Assembly: GCF_038049935.1 (NCBI RefSeq)
Contig: NZ_CP145886.1
Span: 2,426,501-2,490,500, forward strand
Direction of reading: 5' to 3'
Length of the DNA stretch: 64,000 nt
Source of the DNA: Rossellomorea sp. y25
GTDB lineage: Bacteria; Bacillota; Bacilli; Bacillales; Bacillaceae_B
In this document: piece by piece, positions 9,048 through 17,108 of the stretch
Position numbering within the stretch: position 1 is the first letter of the stretch
Layout of the letters: every line of letters begins with the position of its first letter
Program-made: the position numbers and the translations under genes
Notes under the pieces: generated by a model
The model's input: only the letters and a program-made list of their open reading frames with translations
Told to the model about the DNA's origin: nothing
Database searches by the model: none

Positions 9048-9815
9048 ATGAGAAAAGAATTACTATTTGCATTCGGTGCTTTCTTTGTTATGTCCCTCCA
9101 TGCCATTGCAGGAAACTTTTCCAGTGAGCCAATGGAAAAACAGCCTGTGAATGAACTGACTGTCAATGTTTATAAAAAAGATGTAACCGGCGATGGTAAA
9201 AAGGATACGATTACGCTCAAGGCGATTCCGTTTTCTCCTGATGTCCTGTTTCTGAAACAAATTTGGGCGGATATTCAAACGTCTGAAGGAAGTAAGATTC
9301 GAATTGATTATGAAGGTGGTTATGAGCCGAAAATCCAATTCGTTGATTTAAATCATGATGGAATAAAGGATATTCTGTACTCATCAGCAACAGGGGGAAG
9401 CGGCGGACTCTATAATGAAGCCCTCCATACGTTAGCAGATAATAAACTTGTCGACATCGGATTACCTGAGCCTTTAACGATTCAAGCTCAGTTTGAAGAT
9501 GATTACCAAGCATCTATTACCTTTGTAGATACGAATCAATCCTACACAGTCGATTTAGGTGATCGAAAAGAAGACTACGATCGATTGGGGATTTACACGG
9601 ATGGAATCTTAAATGAACCTATGGAATTAATGGTTTTACCGTATGCATTTTTTGAGCCGACGAAAATCATTGGCAAACCTGGTAAGGGATTAAAAGGATA
9701 TCAGCAAATTAGCGGTGCCTATAAGGCGGATGGCATCGGAACGGCTACGTCTTATTGGTATTATGAAAATGAACAATGGAACCTGATTAAGATAAAGTGG
9801 AAAGCAAATAAATAA
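9048..9815 (+). CDS. Secreted protein with VCBS/FG-GAP-like calcium-binding motif
   Basis: The 255-residue product starts with a signal peptide (basic MRKE, then a hydrophobic stretch to about residue 22 ending in AIAG). The mature part has two Asp-rich loops typical of VCBS/FG-GAP or EF-hand-like repeats: KDVTGDGKKDTI near residue 45 and VDLNHDGIKDIL near residue 105, the latter followed by a Gly/Ser-rich turn. Such loops usually bind calcium. No catalytic motif is recognisable. It has its own site, AGAGGAGAG, and stands alone between two transcription units. The function is unknown; an exported binding or envelope protein is most likely. Confidence 0.8.
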   Translation: MRKELLFAFGAFFVMSLHAIAGNFSSEPMEKQPVNELTVNVYKKDVTGDGKKDTITLKAIPFSPDVLFLKQIWADIQTSEGSKIRIDYEGGYEPKIQFVDLNHDGIKDILYSSATGGSGGLYNEALHTLADNKLVDIGLPEPLTIQAQFEDDYQASITFVDTNQSYTVDLGDRKEDYDRLGIYTDGILNEPMELMVLPYAFFEPTKIIGKPGKGLKGYQQISGAYKADGIGTATSYWYYENEQWNLIKIKWKANK

Positions 9816-9880
9816 CTGAACCATTTCTAGGCTCTTATCATACTCTGTTGTAAGCCCATTTTTGTAAAGGAGGCTTACGC

Positions 9881-10339
9881 ATGAGTGAATTCAAGCCTGA
9901 AAAGCTAGCTGTGACATATTTGCCACCAGCTTCAATCTTCAACCCCATTGATAACCGAAAATACACATTGACTCATTCTGATACGACGGGTGAACTATTT
10001 TTGAGCGTTGGTTGTCACTATGATTTGGAGAAGATCAATCCATCCATGAGGGACGAAGTGTTAGGAGAATGGAGAAGAGACCTTGGTCAATACACTCTTT
10101 CAGGAACCGTGTATGTGAGTGGGGGGGAATTTGATCAACAACTTTCCAATGTACGGTTTATGATTTTCAAAAAGGAGCTGCCATTGGCCTTAGCAGCAAT
10201 GGTGAACGGGGATAAAGGGTTTTATACGTACTATCCATGGCTTCTTGATGCACCCATCATCATCTGCTTTGAATCCGTATTCCCGGAATATCATCAAACA
10301 CTTTATTTCGGGACACCAAGACAATATTTATTGAAATAG
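9881..10339 (+). CDS. Staygreen (SGR)-family protein
   Basis: The 152-residue product matches the pattern of the Staygreen family: FKPEKLAVTYLPP at the start, RKYTLTHSDTTGELFLSVG near residues 26-47, a central LGEWRRDLGQYTLSGTVYVSGG, and FESVFPEYHQTLYFGTP near the end. Plant SGR proteins remove magnesium from chlorophyll a; some bacterial homologues have been shown to act on chlorophyll derivatives in vitro (from memory). No chlorophyll metabolism is visible here, so the natural substrate in this organism is open. There is no signal peptide. It has a clear AAGGAGG site and its own terminator. Confidence 0.82.
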   Translation: MSEFKPEKLAVTYLPPASIFNPIDNRKYTLTHSDTTGELFLSVGCHYDLEKINPSMRDEVLGEWRRDLGQYTLSGTVYVSGGEFDQQLSNVRFMIFKKELPLALAAMVNGDKGFYTYYPWLLDAPIIICFESVFPEYHQTLYFGTPRQYLLK

Positions 10340-10344
10340 TACTC

Positions 10345-10386
10345 AAGCATAAAGAGGTTCACGAGTTAGACTCTTTATGCTTTTTT
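10345..10386 (+). terminator. Rho-independent terminator after the staygreen gene
   Basis: AAGCATAAAGAG pairs perfectly with CTCTTTATGCTT across a 14-base loop; the T run follows. Confidence 0.93.
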
Positions 10387-11256
10387 CTTTGAACTGTACT
10401 GCCATGAAGTTACATTTTTTTAGAGGAGGTAGGCATTGAGAATTCTTAGGTAATGATATTTATGAAATCATGCAGGAACAACCATGAAGTTGCATGCTTA
10501 TAATAAAATAGGGTTGATCGCAATAAAATAGACAATCGTCATATTATGTAAACTAATTAAAATTGAATGGATTAACAAACAGGTGGTTTGGAAAGTGACT
10601 GTTTAGCAAATTGAAATAGTAAACAATCTTAAAATCAACAATGAATTTTCAGATAATAGCAAGAGAAAAATAAAAATAGTGATTCAGAAATCAAGTAGAT
10701 TTTAATATAAAAAATGAAACCGTTGATCAAACTAAACTTATCATGAAATAAAACGAAGTTTAGGATAAAAATAATTAGCATTAAACAAAGGGTTATTAAA
10801 GGACAAATTAAACTGTAGATCAAATCGATCTCATTTTTCAATTCTGTCTCATTATTAACAGTATACTTGTGATACGAGACAGAAATCGGTTATTTCATTT
10901 AGGTACCGATAATAGATATTATGTTAACTTAAAATTAGAAACGAACGTTGAGTAATCGATAACTTTCTCCCCCTCCACTGCTGATGCCGTGCGACACAGA
11001 TTCTTCACCTCGATTTCGTTAAATTCTTTATCATTCCATAAAATCATCCCCATATCTCATTTGTCTTGTAGTTCATAAAGGCGTTTATCATTTCAACTTA
11101 ATTTCCTCGATATTGTTGAAACGCTAAAACGCCTCATTAAGGAACAAATTTACCTGCATCTTTTTCCTCACACGCTAATAAATTCTTATCATAGGATATG
11201 GATAAGATCTAATCTCTTCATTCACAAATTGGTTAAGAAAGTTGTGATTTGACAAG
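10387..11256. other. Gene-poor AT-rich region around the dif-like site
   Basis: About 870 bases with no convincing gene. A 14-base near-repeat, CCATGAAGTTACAT at 10402 and CCATGAAGTTGCAT at 10482, lies at its left end 80 bases apart. A dif-like site lies at 10902-10929, and a second sequence resembling only the XerD half (TTATGTAAACT) at 10544-10554. A 68-codon leftward frame at 10635-10841 encodes a hydrophobic peptide but has no ribosome binding site and is not called. The very AT-rich composition differs from the neighbouring genes. Confidence 0.6.
10902..10929 (+). other. Candidate dif site (XerC/XerD chromosome dimer resolution site)
   Basis: The 28 bases divide into an XerC-like half GGTACCGATAA, a six-base centre and an XerD-like half TTATGTTAACT. 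Compared by eye with sites recalled from memory, 22 of 28 positions match Escherichia coli dif and 21 of 28 match Bacillus subtilis dif; the XerD half differs from each by a single base. It lies in noncoding AT-rich DNA about 2 kb from alsT and 1.7 kb from the point where gene orientation flips. From memory, Bacillus subtilis dif also lies close to the parEC-alsT region. Confidence 0.78.
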
Positions 11257-11793
11257 ATGAAAAACTGTAATGATGATTACTTCTCATTTCAAAATCTACA
11301 GGAAATTGGGATGTCATTTGACAAGGTCTTTGAACATATTTTGAAGTTCATGCGATTAGAGCCAAATGGTAACTATCGATTAATGGTGGGGACTGATTCT
11401 CAAGTTCATCAATCACATACCACCTTCATAACAGGAATTGTGATATTAAATGAAGGAAATGGTGTGTGGGCATGCATTAGAAAAGTGTTAATCCCTAGGA
11501 GAATGCTGCAATTGCATGAGCGGATTTCCTACGAATTGTCTTTATCCGAGGAAATTGTTTCGTTATTTACTGAGGAAAGAAAAAATCAGTTAATTGATAT
11601 AATCCTTCCATATCTTTATGAAGGAGCTACATTTTCAATGGAAGGACATATTGATATCGGGGCTGGAAAACAGAATAAAACAAGCAAGTTTGTTAAGGAA
11701 ATGGTCGCAAGGATGGAAGCAATGGGTGTGGAACCGAAAATTAAACCCGATGCCTTCGTCGCTTCCAGTTATGCCAACCGTTACACAAAATAA
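11257..11793 (+). CDS. ykuK: YkuK-family RNase H-like protein (DUF458)
   Basis: The 178-residue product has the features of the YkuK/DUF458 family: MVGTDSQVHQSHTTF near residue 43, where the first acidic residue of an RNase H-like fold sits, EGHIDIGAG near residue 129, and the C-terminal PDAFVASSYANRYTK. The acidic residues D46, E127 and D131 and the Asp before AFVASS could form the metal site, but nuclease activity has not been established to my knowledge. The start has only a poor ribosome binding site; the length and the conserved C-terminus still make the gene convincing. It lies alone just right of the dif-like site. Confidence 0.87.
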   Translation: MKNCNDDYFSFQNLQEIGMSFDKVFEHILKFMRLEPNGNYRLMVGTDSQVHQSHTTFITGIVILNEGNGVWACIRKVLIPRRMLQLHERISYELSLSEEIVSLFTEERKNQLIDIILPYLYEGATFSMEGHIDIGAGKQNKTSKFVKEMVARMEAMGVEPKIKPDAFVASSYANRYTK

Positions 11794-12004
11794 AAGACAT
11801 ACTTTATCCTCTTCGTTGATGTTGTGTATTATCAAAATACACCATTCTTACACCGACGATCCATTATTCTTACAGCAAATTCTAAAGTTCTTCTTACTTC
11901 TTATTCTTCTTCTCTTCATTAAACAACTGAACATCTGCTCCCTCCTTATCTGATTAAAACACATAGAAATTATGACTCCTGCCCAAGCACAGTGGACAAA
12001 GTTG

Positions 12005-12013
12005 CATAGTATA
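12005..12013 (+). promoter_or_regulatory. Possible sigma-K-like -10 element before the His/Cys-rich gene
   Basis: CATAGTATA fits the mother-cell sigma-K -10 pattern CATANNNTA and lies 53 bases before the start codon. The upstream AC is 14 rather than 16 bases away, so the match is imperfect. Confidence 0.3.
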
Positions 12014-12065
12014 GAGTAAGTCGAGGTCTACCTTGACAATTTTATAGAAGTTAGGGGGATTTAGT

Positions 12066-12389
12066 ATGTGGTTCCCATTTTTTAATCAGTGTGAAAGAAG
12101 CAGAAGAGATGATTTTCATCGTTGCCGTTTTTGGGACAACTTGATGTTCATCCACTGTTCATGCGATGATGACTATGATGTTTGCGACAAGCCAAGAAGA
12201 AAAGAATTCGAAGAACAAGAAGTGAAATGTTTTAAAATAATGGACAAACATGACTGTACATGTCATAAAAAAGATCACCATCATCGTGATTGCGGAGGTA
12301 AAATGCATGAACACCATTGTGGATGCCATAAGAAGGATCATCACCATCACCATAAATGTAATTGTCCTAAATGCAACCGTAATTTCTAA
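12066..12389 (+). CDS. Small His/Cys-rich, Asp-rich protein of unknown function
   Basis: The 107-residue product is extraordinarily rich in histidine, cysteine, aspartate and lysine. The N-terminal part has a hydrophobic/aromatic patch (MWFPFF) and CSCDDDYDVC. The C-terminal half repeats a CHKKDHHH unit: TCHKKDHHHRDC near residue 70 and GCHKKDHHHHHKCNCPKC near residue 87. It has an excellent site, AGGGGG, seven bases before the ATG, and a perfect terminator after it, so it is a real transcription unit. I do not recognise the family. Metal binding is an obvious inference; a spore coat or cell-surface role is possible because such compositions are common in coat proteins. Confidence 0.7.
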   Translation: MWFPFFNQCERSRRDDFHRCRFWDNLMFIHCSCDDDYDVCDKPRRKEFEEQEVKCFKIMDKHDCTCHKKDHHHRDCGGKMHEHHCGCHKKDHHHHHKCNCPKCNRNF

Positions 12390-12446
12390 GTGAAAGCCCC
12401 TATTCCACTGATCGTTTTATCTTATAAAGGGGTTAATTACTCTCTA

Positions 12447-12478
12447 TGAGCATGGGGCTCCCCATGCTCAATTTTTTT
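12447..12478 (+). terminator. Rho-independent terminator after the His/Cys-rich gene
   Basis: Perfect 11-base stem TGAGCATGGGG/CCCCATGCTCA with a minimal loop, followed by ATTTTTTT. It closes the rightward half of the window. Confidence 0.93.
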
Positions 12479-12629
12479 CGTGTAGTTTATTATATATTTT
12501 CAAGTTAACTCTTTTTAATATCTTTGTTTTTCTCGATTTTACGGCCATTTCCGCACCAACTTGCCTAATAATACACAAAAGAACAAGTGTTCGCATCTTG
12601 GTATCTGTTTTGAAATTCGACTGATCTCA

Positions 12630-13739
12630 TTAAAAATGAAAAACTTTACTATACATAGTCAACGCTTCGATCTGGTCCAAGTCCGGTTCGTATCCAATAC
12701 CGGGCGCTTCAGGTACAACTATATATCCATCCTCCATATCCACCTCAGGTTGAATGATATCCCGCTTCCAATAATGAGAAGATGGTGCCGTATCGCCAGG
12801 CAGGGTGAAATTCCCCAGTGACGTGATGGCAATGTTGTGAGCCCTTCCTATTCCTGCTTCAAGCATCCCCCCGCACCACATAGGTATATCGTGCTCTACG
12901 CATAGATCATGGATTTTCTTTGATTCAGTAAGTCCTCCTACACGTCCAATTTTCAAATTAATGATTTTACAGCTTCCGAGTTCAATGGCTTTTCTTGCAT
13001 CCTCAAAGCTGTGAATACTCTCATCTAAACAGATAGGCGTTTTAAGTTGAGACTGCAGCTTAGCGTGATCAATGATATCATCATGATCCAACGGCTGTTC
13101 AATCATCATTAAATCGAAATCATCCAGAGCTTTGAGGATTTCAATGTCATTTAGGGAATAAGCACAGTTTGCATCTGCCATGAGTGGAATCTTCGGAAAT
13201 TCCTGTCGAATCGACCGGATGATCCCGATATCCCATCCAGGTTGAATTTTCACCTTGATCCGCTTATAACCTTCTTTCAAATAATCTTCAATTTGTTTTA
13301 ACATAAGGGTCTCGGTTTGCTGAATACCTACACTTACTCCTACTTCGATTCTGTCTTTTGTTCCCCCTAGTGCTTTTGCTAACGGGAGGTTGTTTTCCTT
13401 TGCATATAGGTCCCAAACAGCACCTTCGATGGCCGCTTTCGCATTATAATTGCCTCTGATTTTTTTAAATCTGCAGGACACCTCATCAGGATGTTGGACC
13501 GCTTCCCCCTGAAGAAGAGGAATCAAGTGTTCGCTCATCATATGCCAGTTGGTTTCCACCGTTTCTTCGTTATAGATCGGCTGGGTGATCGCGACCGACT
13601 CCCCCCATCCTGATATCCCTGATGCTGATTTCACTTCAACGAGAATAATCGTTTTATCCGTTTCTGTCCCTACACTCGTCGTAAAAGGATTCAGTAAATC
13701 CATCTTGATCTGTCTAAGAATGATTCGTTTGATTTCCAT
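12630..13739 (-). CDS. N-succinylamino acid racemase / o-succinylbenzoate synthase family enzyme
   Basis: This enolase-superfamily enzyme (369 residues) has the complete MLE-subgroup active site: K162 and K164 in RIKVKI, metal ligands D189, E214 and D239 in MADAN, MIEQPL and LDES, and the second acid/base K263 in NLKIGRVGG. Arg266, three residues after that lysine, has been tied to racemase activity in the NSAR/OSBS subfamily (from memory). Its neighbours are a GNAT acyltransferase and an M20 deacylase rather than menaquinone genes, which favours N-succinylamino acid racemase over MenC. I start at the ATG at 13739, preceded by AAAGGTG; it overlaps the end of the GNAT gene by 26 bases. It is the last gene of the five-gene operon. 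Confidence 0.87.
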   Translation of the reverse strand: MEIKRIILRQIKMDLLNPFTTSVGTETDKTIILVEVKSASGISGWGESVAITQPIYNEETVETNWHMMSEHLIPLLQGEAVQHPDEVSCRFKKIRGNYNAKAAIEGAVWDLYAKENNLPLAKALGGTKDRIEVGVSVGIQQTETLMLKQIEDYLKEGYKRIKVKIQPGWDIGIIRSIRQEFPKIPLMADANCAYSLNDIEILKALDDFDLMMIEQPLDHDDIIDHAKLQSQLKTPICLDESIHSFEDARKAIELGSCKIINLKIGRVGGLTESKKIHDLCVEHDIPMWCGGMLEAGIGRAHNIAITSLGNFTLPGDTAPSSHYWKRDIIQPEVDMEDGYIVVPEAPGIGYEPDLDQIEALTMYSKVFHF

Positions 13740-14556
13740 TATGATGATCACCTTTCTCTATGAGGTATAGGTATTGCCCGTGGTGTTCTTTATCTTTAAC
13801 GAGGTCTGTTACGATCCAGCCATGATTTAAGTAGTGAGAAAAGACGTCTCTTGTTTTTTTTCGCCAATCCATAGCAAGTGAAAGGTCAGCCCTTTTAATC
13901 TCCTGGAAATGGCCCGGAACCGAAACGGAAATGTGATTAGGGGTGAGGGATAAATTCACCTTATCTACAAGCCAACCAAGCTCACATTCTTTTAAGTCAA
14001 TAGCAGAAGCAAAATGTAGATCATTTCCTGCCACGCTATTACTCTTCGATTGACGTACCCGCCACTCTACAAGAAACCGGTCCGTCGCTATTCCTGCATT
14101 CAATTGATCGGACATTTCTCCATATATATTGGGGATATACGTACGCACAACAGCTCCAAGTTTATGTAAGTTCAGGTTACCGTTCACAGTTTCCAACGGA
14201 TCATACGTCCAGGTAATGACATCATACCCCATCTCAGCAGCCGTATTTTTTTGTGCTCTTTTCAGCATTTCTCCAATCCCGAATTTCCTGAAGTCGGAAT
14301 GGATCCCTAAACTATGGGATACAAGATACACCTTTTTTCCATCAAAACCTGGAAAACTATATTGAAAGCCGATAAGCTTCTCCTGATAATAGGCTCCAAG
14401 AATGAACCCGCCGTTCTTCACCACGGCTACACTCTGATTAACCGGTACAGAATCTTCAAAACTCCACACAAGTGACTCTAATCTTCTGACATCTTCTAGA
14501 TCCTCTACAGAGTGCAGTGTCCGGATCTTCAATGATGCTTGCACTTCATGTTTCAC
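13714..14556 (-). CDS. GNAT-family N-acyltransferase (predicted amino acid N-succinyltransferase)
   Basis: The 280-residue protein has the GNAT acyl-CoA site [17 protein letters not shown] around residues 86-102, with the conserved R-x-x-G-x-G/A pattern, followed by the [23 protein letters not shown] region typical of longer COG3375-type members. In Geobacillus an equivalent GNAT succinylates D-amino acids so that the racemase and a deacylase can turn them into L-amino acids; the same three genes are adjacent here. The start is GTG at 14556 with a perfect AGGAGG eight bases before it. The substrate is inferred from context, not visible in the sequence. Confidence 0.83.
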   Translation of the reverse strand: MKHEVQASLKIRTLHSVEDLEDVRRLESLVWSFEDSVPVNQSVAVVKNGGFILGAYYQEKLIGFQYSFPGFDGKKVYLVSHSLGIHSDFRKFGIGEMLKRAQKNTAAEMGYDVITWTYDPLETVNGNLNLHKLGAVVRTYIPNIYGEMSDQLNAGIATDRFLVEWRVRQSKSNSVAGNDLHFASAIDLKECELGWLVDKVNLSLTPNHISVSVPGHFQEIKRADLSLAMDWRKKTRDVFSHYLNHGWIVTDLVKDKEHHGQYLYLIEKGDHHNGNQTNHS

Positions 14557-14569
14557 GATCTCTACCTCC

Positions 14570-15691
14570 TCATTCCCAGTCTTGCCGATCAGCTACTACT
14601 AACATCTGTATCAATATCTTTGTTCCATAAACCAGAGATTCTTGATTAAATCGCATGGAAGGATGATGCAATCCTGGTGAAAGACCACATCCCAGCCCAA
14701 TCATAGTAGAACATAACTCAGGATGAATGATGGAATAAAAATGAAAGTCTTCCGCTCCGGGAGAGATACATTCTGATACCACATTCTCCTCTCCAAGAAC
14801 CGAACGAATGGCGTCACGGGCAAGCTCCTTTGCCCGTGGATCCTTCACAGCAGCTGGTAGATATTCTTCCACTTGATAGGTGATGGCGGTATCCGCCTCC
14901 TGTTGTATACATGAAATCACCTGTTCTGCCTTTTCCAATAATGCTGTCATGGTGTCATTCGATTCAGCTCTTAAATCGAAGGTGAAATGTGCATTTTCCG
15001 GAATCGAGTTTGATGACTCGCCTCCGTGAAGCTCCGTGATCTTAATGGAATAATGATTGTTGACATTCAACCTGATCTGCTTGATCGCTTGAATCAATAA
15101 AGACGCTGCCTCCAGGGGATTATTCCCTTGTTCAGGTCTTGCTGCATGTGCAGGTATTCCCTTAATGGTTCCCTTTAGCGTTGCAGTAGAGCTGTGAACG
15201 ATGACGGGGGCGGCCTTTTCATAAGGGACCTCTATTTCAGGTCGAAGATGGATACCCCCAAGAAACTTAACATTCTCCAGAACATTCTCTTCTATCATTC
15301 TCAGTGCCCCCGCTGCCTTTTCTTCAGCGGGTTGAAAGATGAAGCGAACCGTATGCTTCAGGGGTTTCTTCGCTAGAGCAAGAGCTGTATACAAAACCAT
15401 CGTACTATGGGCATCATGACCACAAGAATGATTCGGTTTAACCACTCCATCCACTTCTTGAAGCAATGCATCCATATCGGCACGAAGAGCAATGACCTCT
15501 AACTGCTCACCCTTTAATTCTGCAATAAATCCGTAATGCCCTTCGTACGTTTTAACAGAAAAGCCCGCCTCTGAAAGTTTTGTTTTTAAATAGCTGGATG
15601 TCTTTTCTTCCATCCAGCTCGGTTCTGCCAATTGATGAAGCTCCTGATAGGTTTTTAGAATCTCATCATGATGTTCATCTACAAAGTTCAT
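14570..15691 (-). CDS. M20-family metallo-amidohydrolase (predicted N-acyl-L-amino acid deacylase)
   Basis: The 373-residue product is an M20D peptidase-type deacylase. Metal-binding motifs are intact: LRADMDAL near residue 70, HSCGHDAHSTM near residue 90 with the Cys and His ligands, QPAEE near residue 125 with the catalytic Glu, and HAARPEQGNNP in the lid domain. In the proposed pathway it would release the free L-amino acid from its N-succinyl form. I use the ATG at 15691 because AGGAGG precedes it; a longer in-frame start at 15757 would run into the upstream gene and lacks a site. It is immediately followed by the GNAT gene. Confidence 0.9.
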   Translation of the reverse strand: MNFVDEHHDEILKTYQELHQLAEPSWMEEKTSSYLKTKLSEAGFSVKTYEGHYGFIAELKGEQLEVIALRADMDALLQEVDGVVKPNHSCGHDAHSTMVLYTALALAKKPLKHTVRFIFQPAEEKAAGALRMIEENVLENVKFLGGIHLRPEIEVPYEKAAPVIVHSSTATLKGTIKGIPAHAARPEQGNNPLEAASLLIQAIKQIRLNVNNHYSIKITELHGGESSNSIPENAHFTFDLRAESNDTMTALLEKAEQVISCIQQEADTAITYQVEEYLPAAVKDPRAKELARDAIRSVLGEENVVSECISPGAEDFHFYSIIHPELCSTMIGLGCGLSPGLHHPSMRFNQESLVYGTKILIQMLVVADRQDWE

Positions 15692-15708
15692 TGTGTTTCT
15701 TCCTCCTA

Positions 15709-17088
15709 TTAAAAAATTATATGGGCAATCACTACGACAATAGGTAGAGTGATGCATGTCCGGATTAAAAAGATCAAGATCAAATCTATGATACTGACAG
15801 GCAGCTTCGAACCAAGAAGCAATCCACCCATTTCAGACATATAGATTAATTGTGTAACAGATACACATGCAATGACAAACCGGGTAAGTTCACTTTCAAT
15901 TCCACTACCGATGACAGCAGGAAGGAACATATCGGCAAACCCGACTACCATGGTCTGGGCCGCTTCACTTGCTTCAGGAACCTGCATGATGGTAAGGATT
16001 GGTTCGAAAGGTTTTCCCAGATAGGTGAAGAAAGGTGTATACTCTGCTATCACTAATGCGACTGTCCCTATCGCCATAACGATTGGTAAGACCCCAAGCC
16101 ACATATCCAATACGTTCTGAACCCCTTCTTTCACGACAGAAACAGGTCCATTATTCTTTTTAGCCTTCGTGACTGCTTGATGAAAGCCCCATTTAACAAC
16201 GGAGAAATCGGATGGAATCCCTGTTTCGTTCTTTAACTCGGTTCTTTCATATCCCGTATTCGGTTTTCTTGATAATGGTGGTATACGTGGCATGATCAGT
16301 GCCGCTACAAGCCCGGCAAAGATAATCGTTGCGTAATAGTGAAGGAAATATTGCTCTAAGTTCAAGTAAGAAATGACCACAATCGTAAACGTAATGGAAA
16401 CAACCGAAAATGTAGTGGCAATGACAGCCGCTTCACGCTTTGTATAATACCCTTCCTCATATTGCTTGGTCGTCAGAAGAACGCCTATTGTGCCGTCTCC
16501 CACCCATGATGCCAGGCAGTCGAGTGAAGAGCGTCCTGGTAATGTAAAAACAGGTCTCATCACTTTCAGCAATAAGGCACCAAAGAACTCTAATAATCCA
16601 AAATTAAGAAGGAGCGGAAGCAGTAAACCAGCCAGAAGAAAAGTGGAAAATAGAATAGGAATCAGATCATAGATCAAGAGCCCACCCGTATTTTCTGAGA
16701 AAACCATCCCGGGTCCTAATTGATAAATCGTCATCACAGCAAACACTGTTCCAAGGATACGTGCAGCGAGCCAAAAGGGACTAATGATTAAAAGAGTGCT
16801 CAAATAACGACTCTTTGTAATAAAAGCTGGTTTGATCGTTATCGCTAGGAGTGACCCTATGACAGATAGCGCCATAATCAATACAGTCATTGCAGGGATA
16901 ACTTCACCTAGATATACATTGATTTGTCCAGCTAAATAAGCGACAGGAATCGTGATGCCATCCTCCGTTGTAATAGGTACAATAAATAATAGGATTCCAA
17001 TCAATGATGGAATCAGAAATTTCCACATGTCACTGGTAGTAAATGCTTTCGGTTCTATCTTTTCATTCCTTTGTGATACCCCGTTCAT
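15709..17088 (-). CDS. YjiH-family membrane protein, putative transporter
   Basis: The 459-residue protein has roughly ten or more hydrophobic segments and the GATE (nucleoside-recognition-like) domain pattern, for example LLPLLLNFGLLEFFGALLLK and the GDGTIGVLLTTKQYEEG stretch near residue 200. YjiH proteins have no established substrate. Position within an operon for acyl-amino acid or D-amino acid conversion suggests that it imports or exports the substrate. The start has GGGTGGAGAG upstream. It lies between the regulator and the deacylase, 17 bases from the latter. Confidence 0.82.
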   Translation of the reverse strand: MNGVSQRNEKIEPKAFTTSDMWKFLIPSLIGILLFIVPITTEDGITIPVAYLAGQINVYLGEVIPAMTVLIMALSVIGSLLAITIKPAFITKSRYLSTLLIISPFWLAARILGTVFAVMTIYQLGPGMVFSENTGGLLIYDLIPILFSTFLLAGLLLPLLLNFGLLEFFGALLLKVMRPVFTLPGRSSLDCLASWVGDGTIGVLLTTKQYEEGYYTKREAAVIATTFSVVSITFTIVVISYLNLEQYFLHYYATIIFAGLVAALIMPRIPPLSRKPNTGYERTELKNETGIPSDFSVVKWGFHQAVTKAKKNNGPVSVVKEGVQNVLDMWLGVLPIVMAIGTVALVIAEYTPFFTYLGKPFEPILTIMQVPEASEAAQTMVVGFADMFLPAVIGSGIESELTRFVIACVSVTQLIYMSEMGGLLLGSKLPVSIIDLILIFLIRTCITLPIVVVIAHIIF

Positions 17089-17108
17089 AAACTCTCCACC
17101 CCTCTGTT

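Noticed and set aside
8927..9127. Frame starting inside the alsT terminator and running into the secreted protein gene
   Set aside because: Its start lies in the terminator stem-loop and it overlaps a better supported gene in another frame.
10635..10841. Leftward 68-codon hydrophobic frame in the AT-rich region
   Set aside because: No ribosome binding site and extreme AT composition, which readily yields hydrophobic open frames; not supported as a gene.
12561..12821. Rightward 86-codon frame overlapping the racemase gene end
   Set aside because: Antisense shadow of the racemase gene; no ribosome binding site or family similarity.
12630..13739. Assignment as menaquinone MenC
   Set aside because: Neighbours are an acyltransferase and deacylase, no other men gene is nearby, and Arg266 fits the racemase subfamily.
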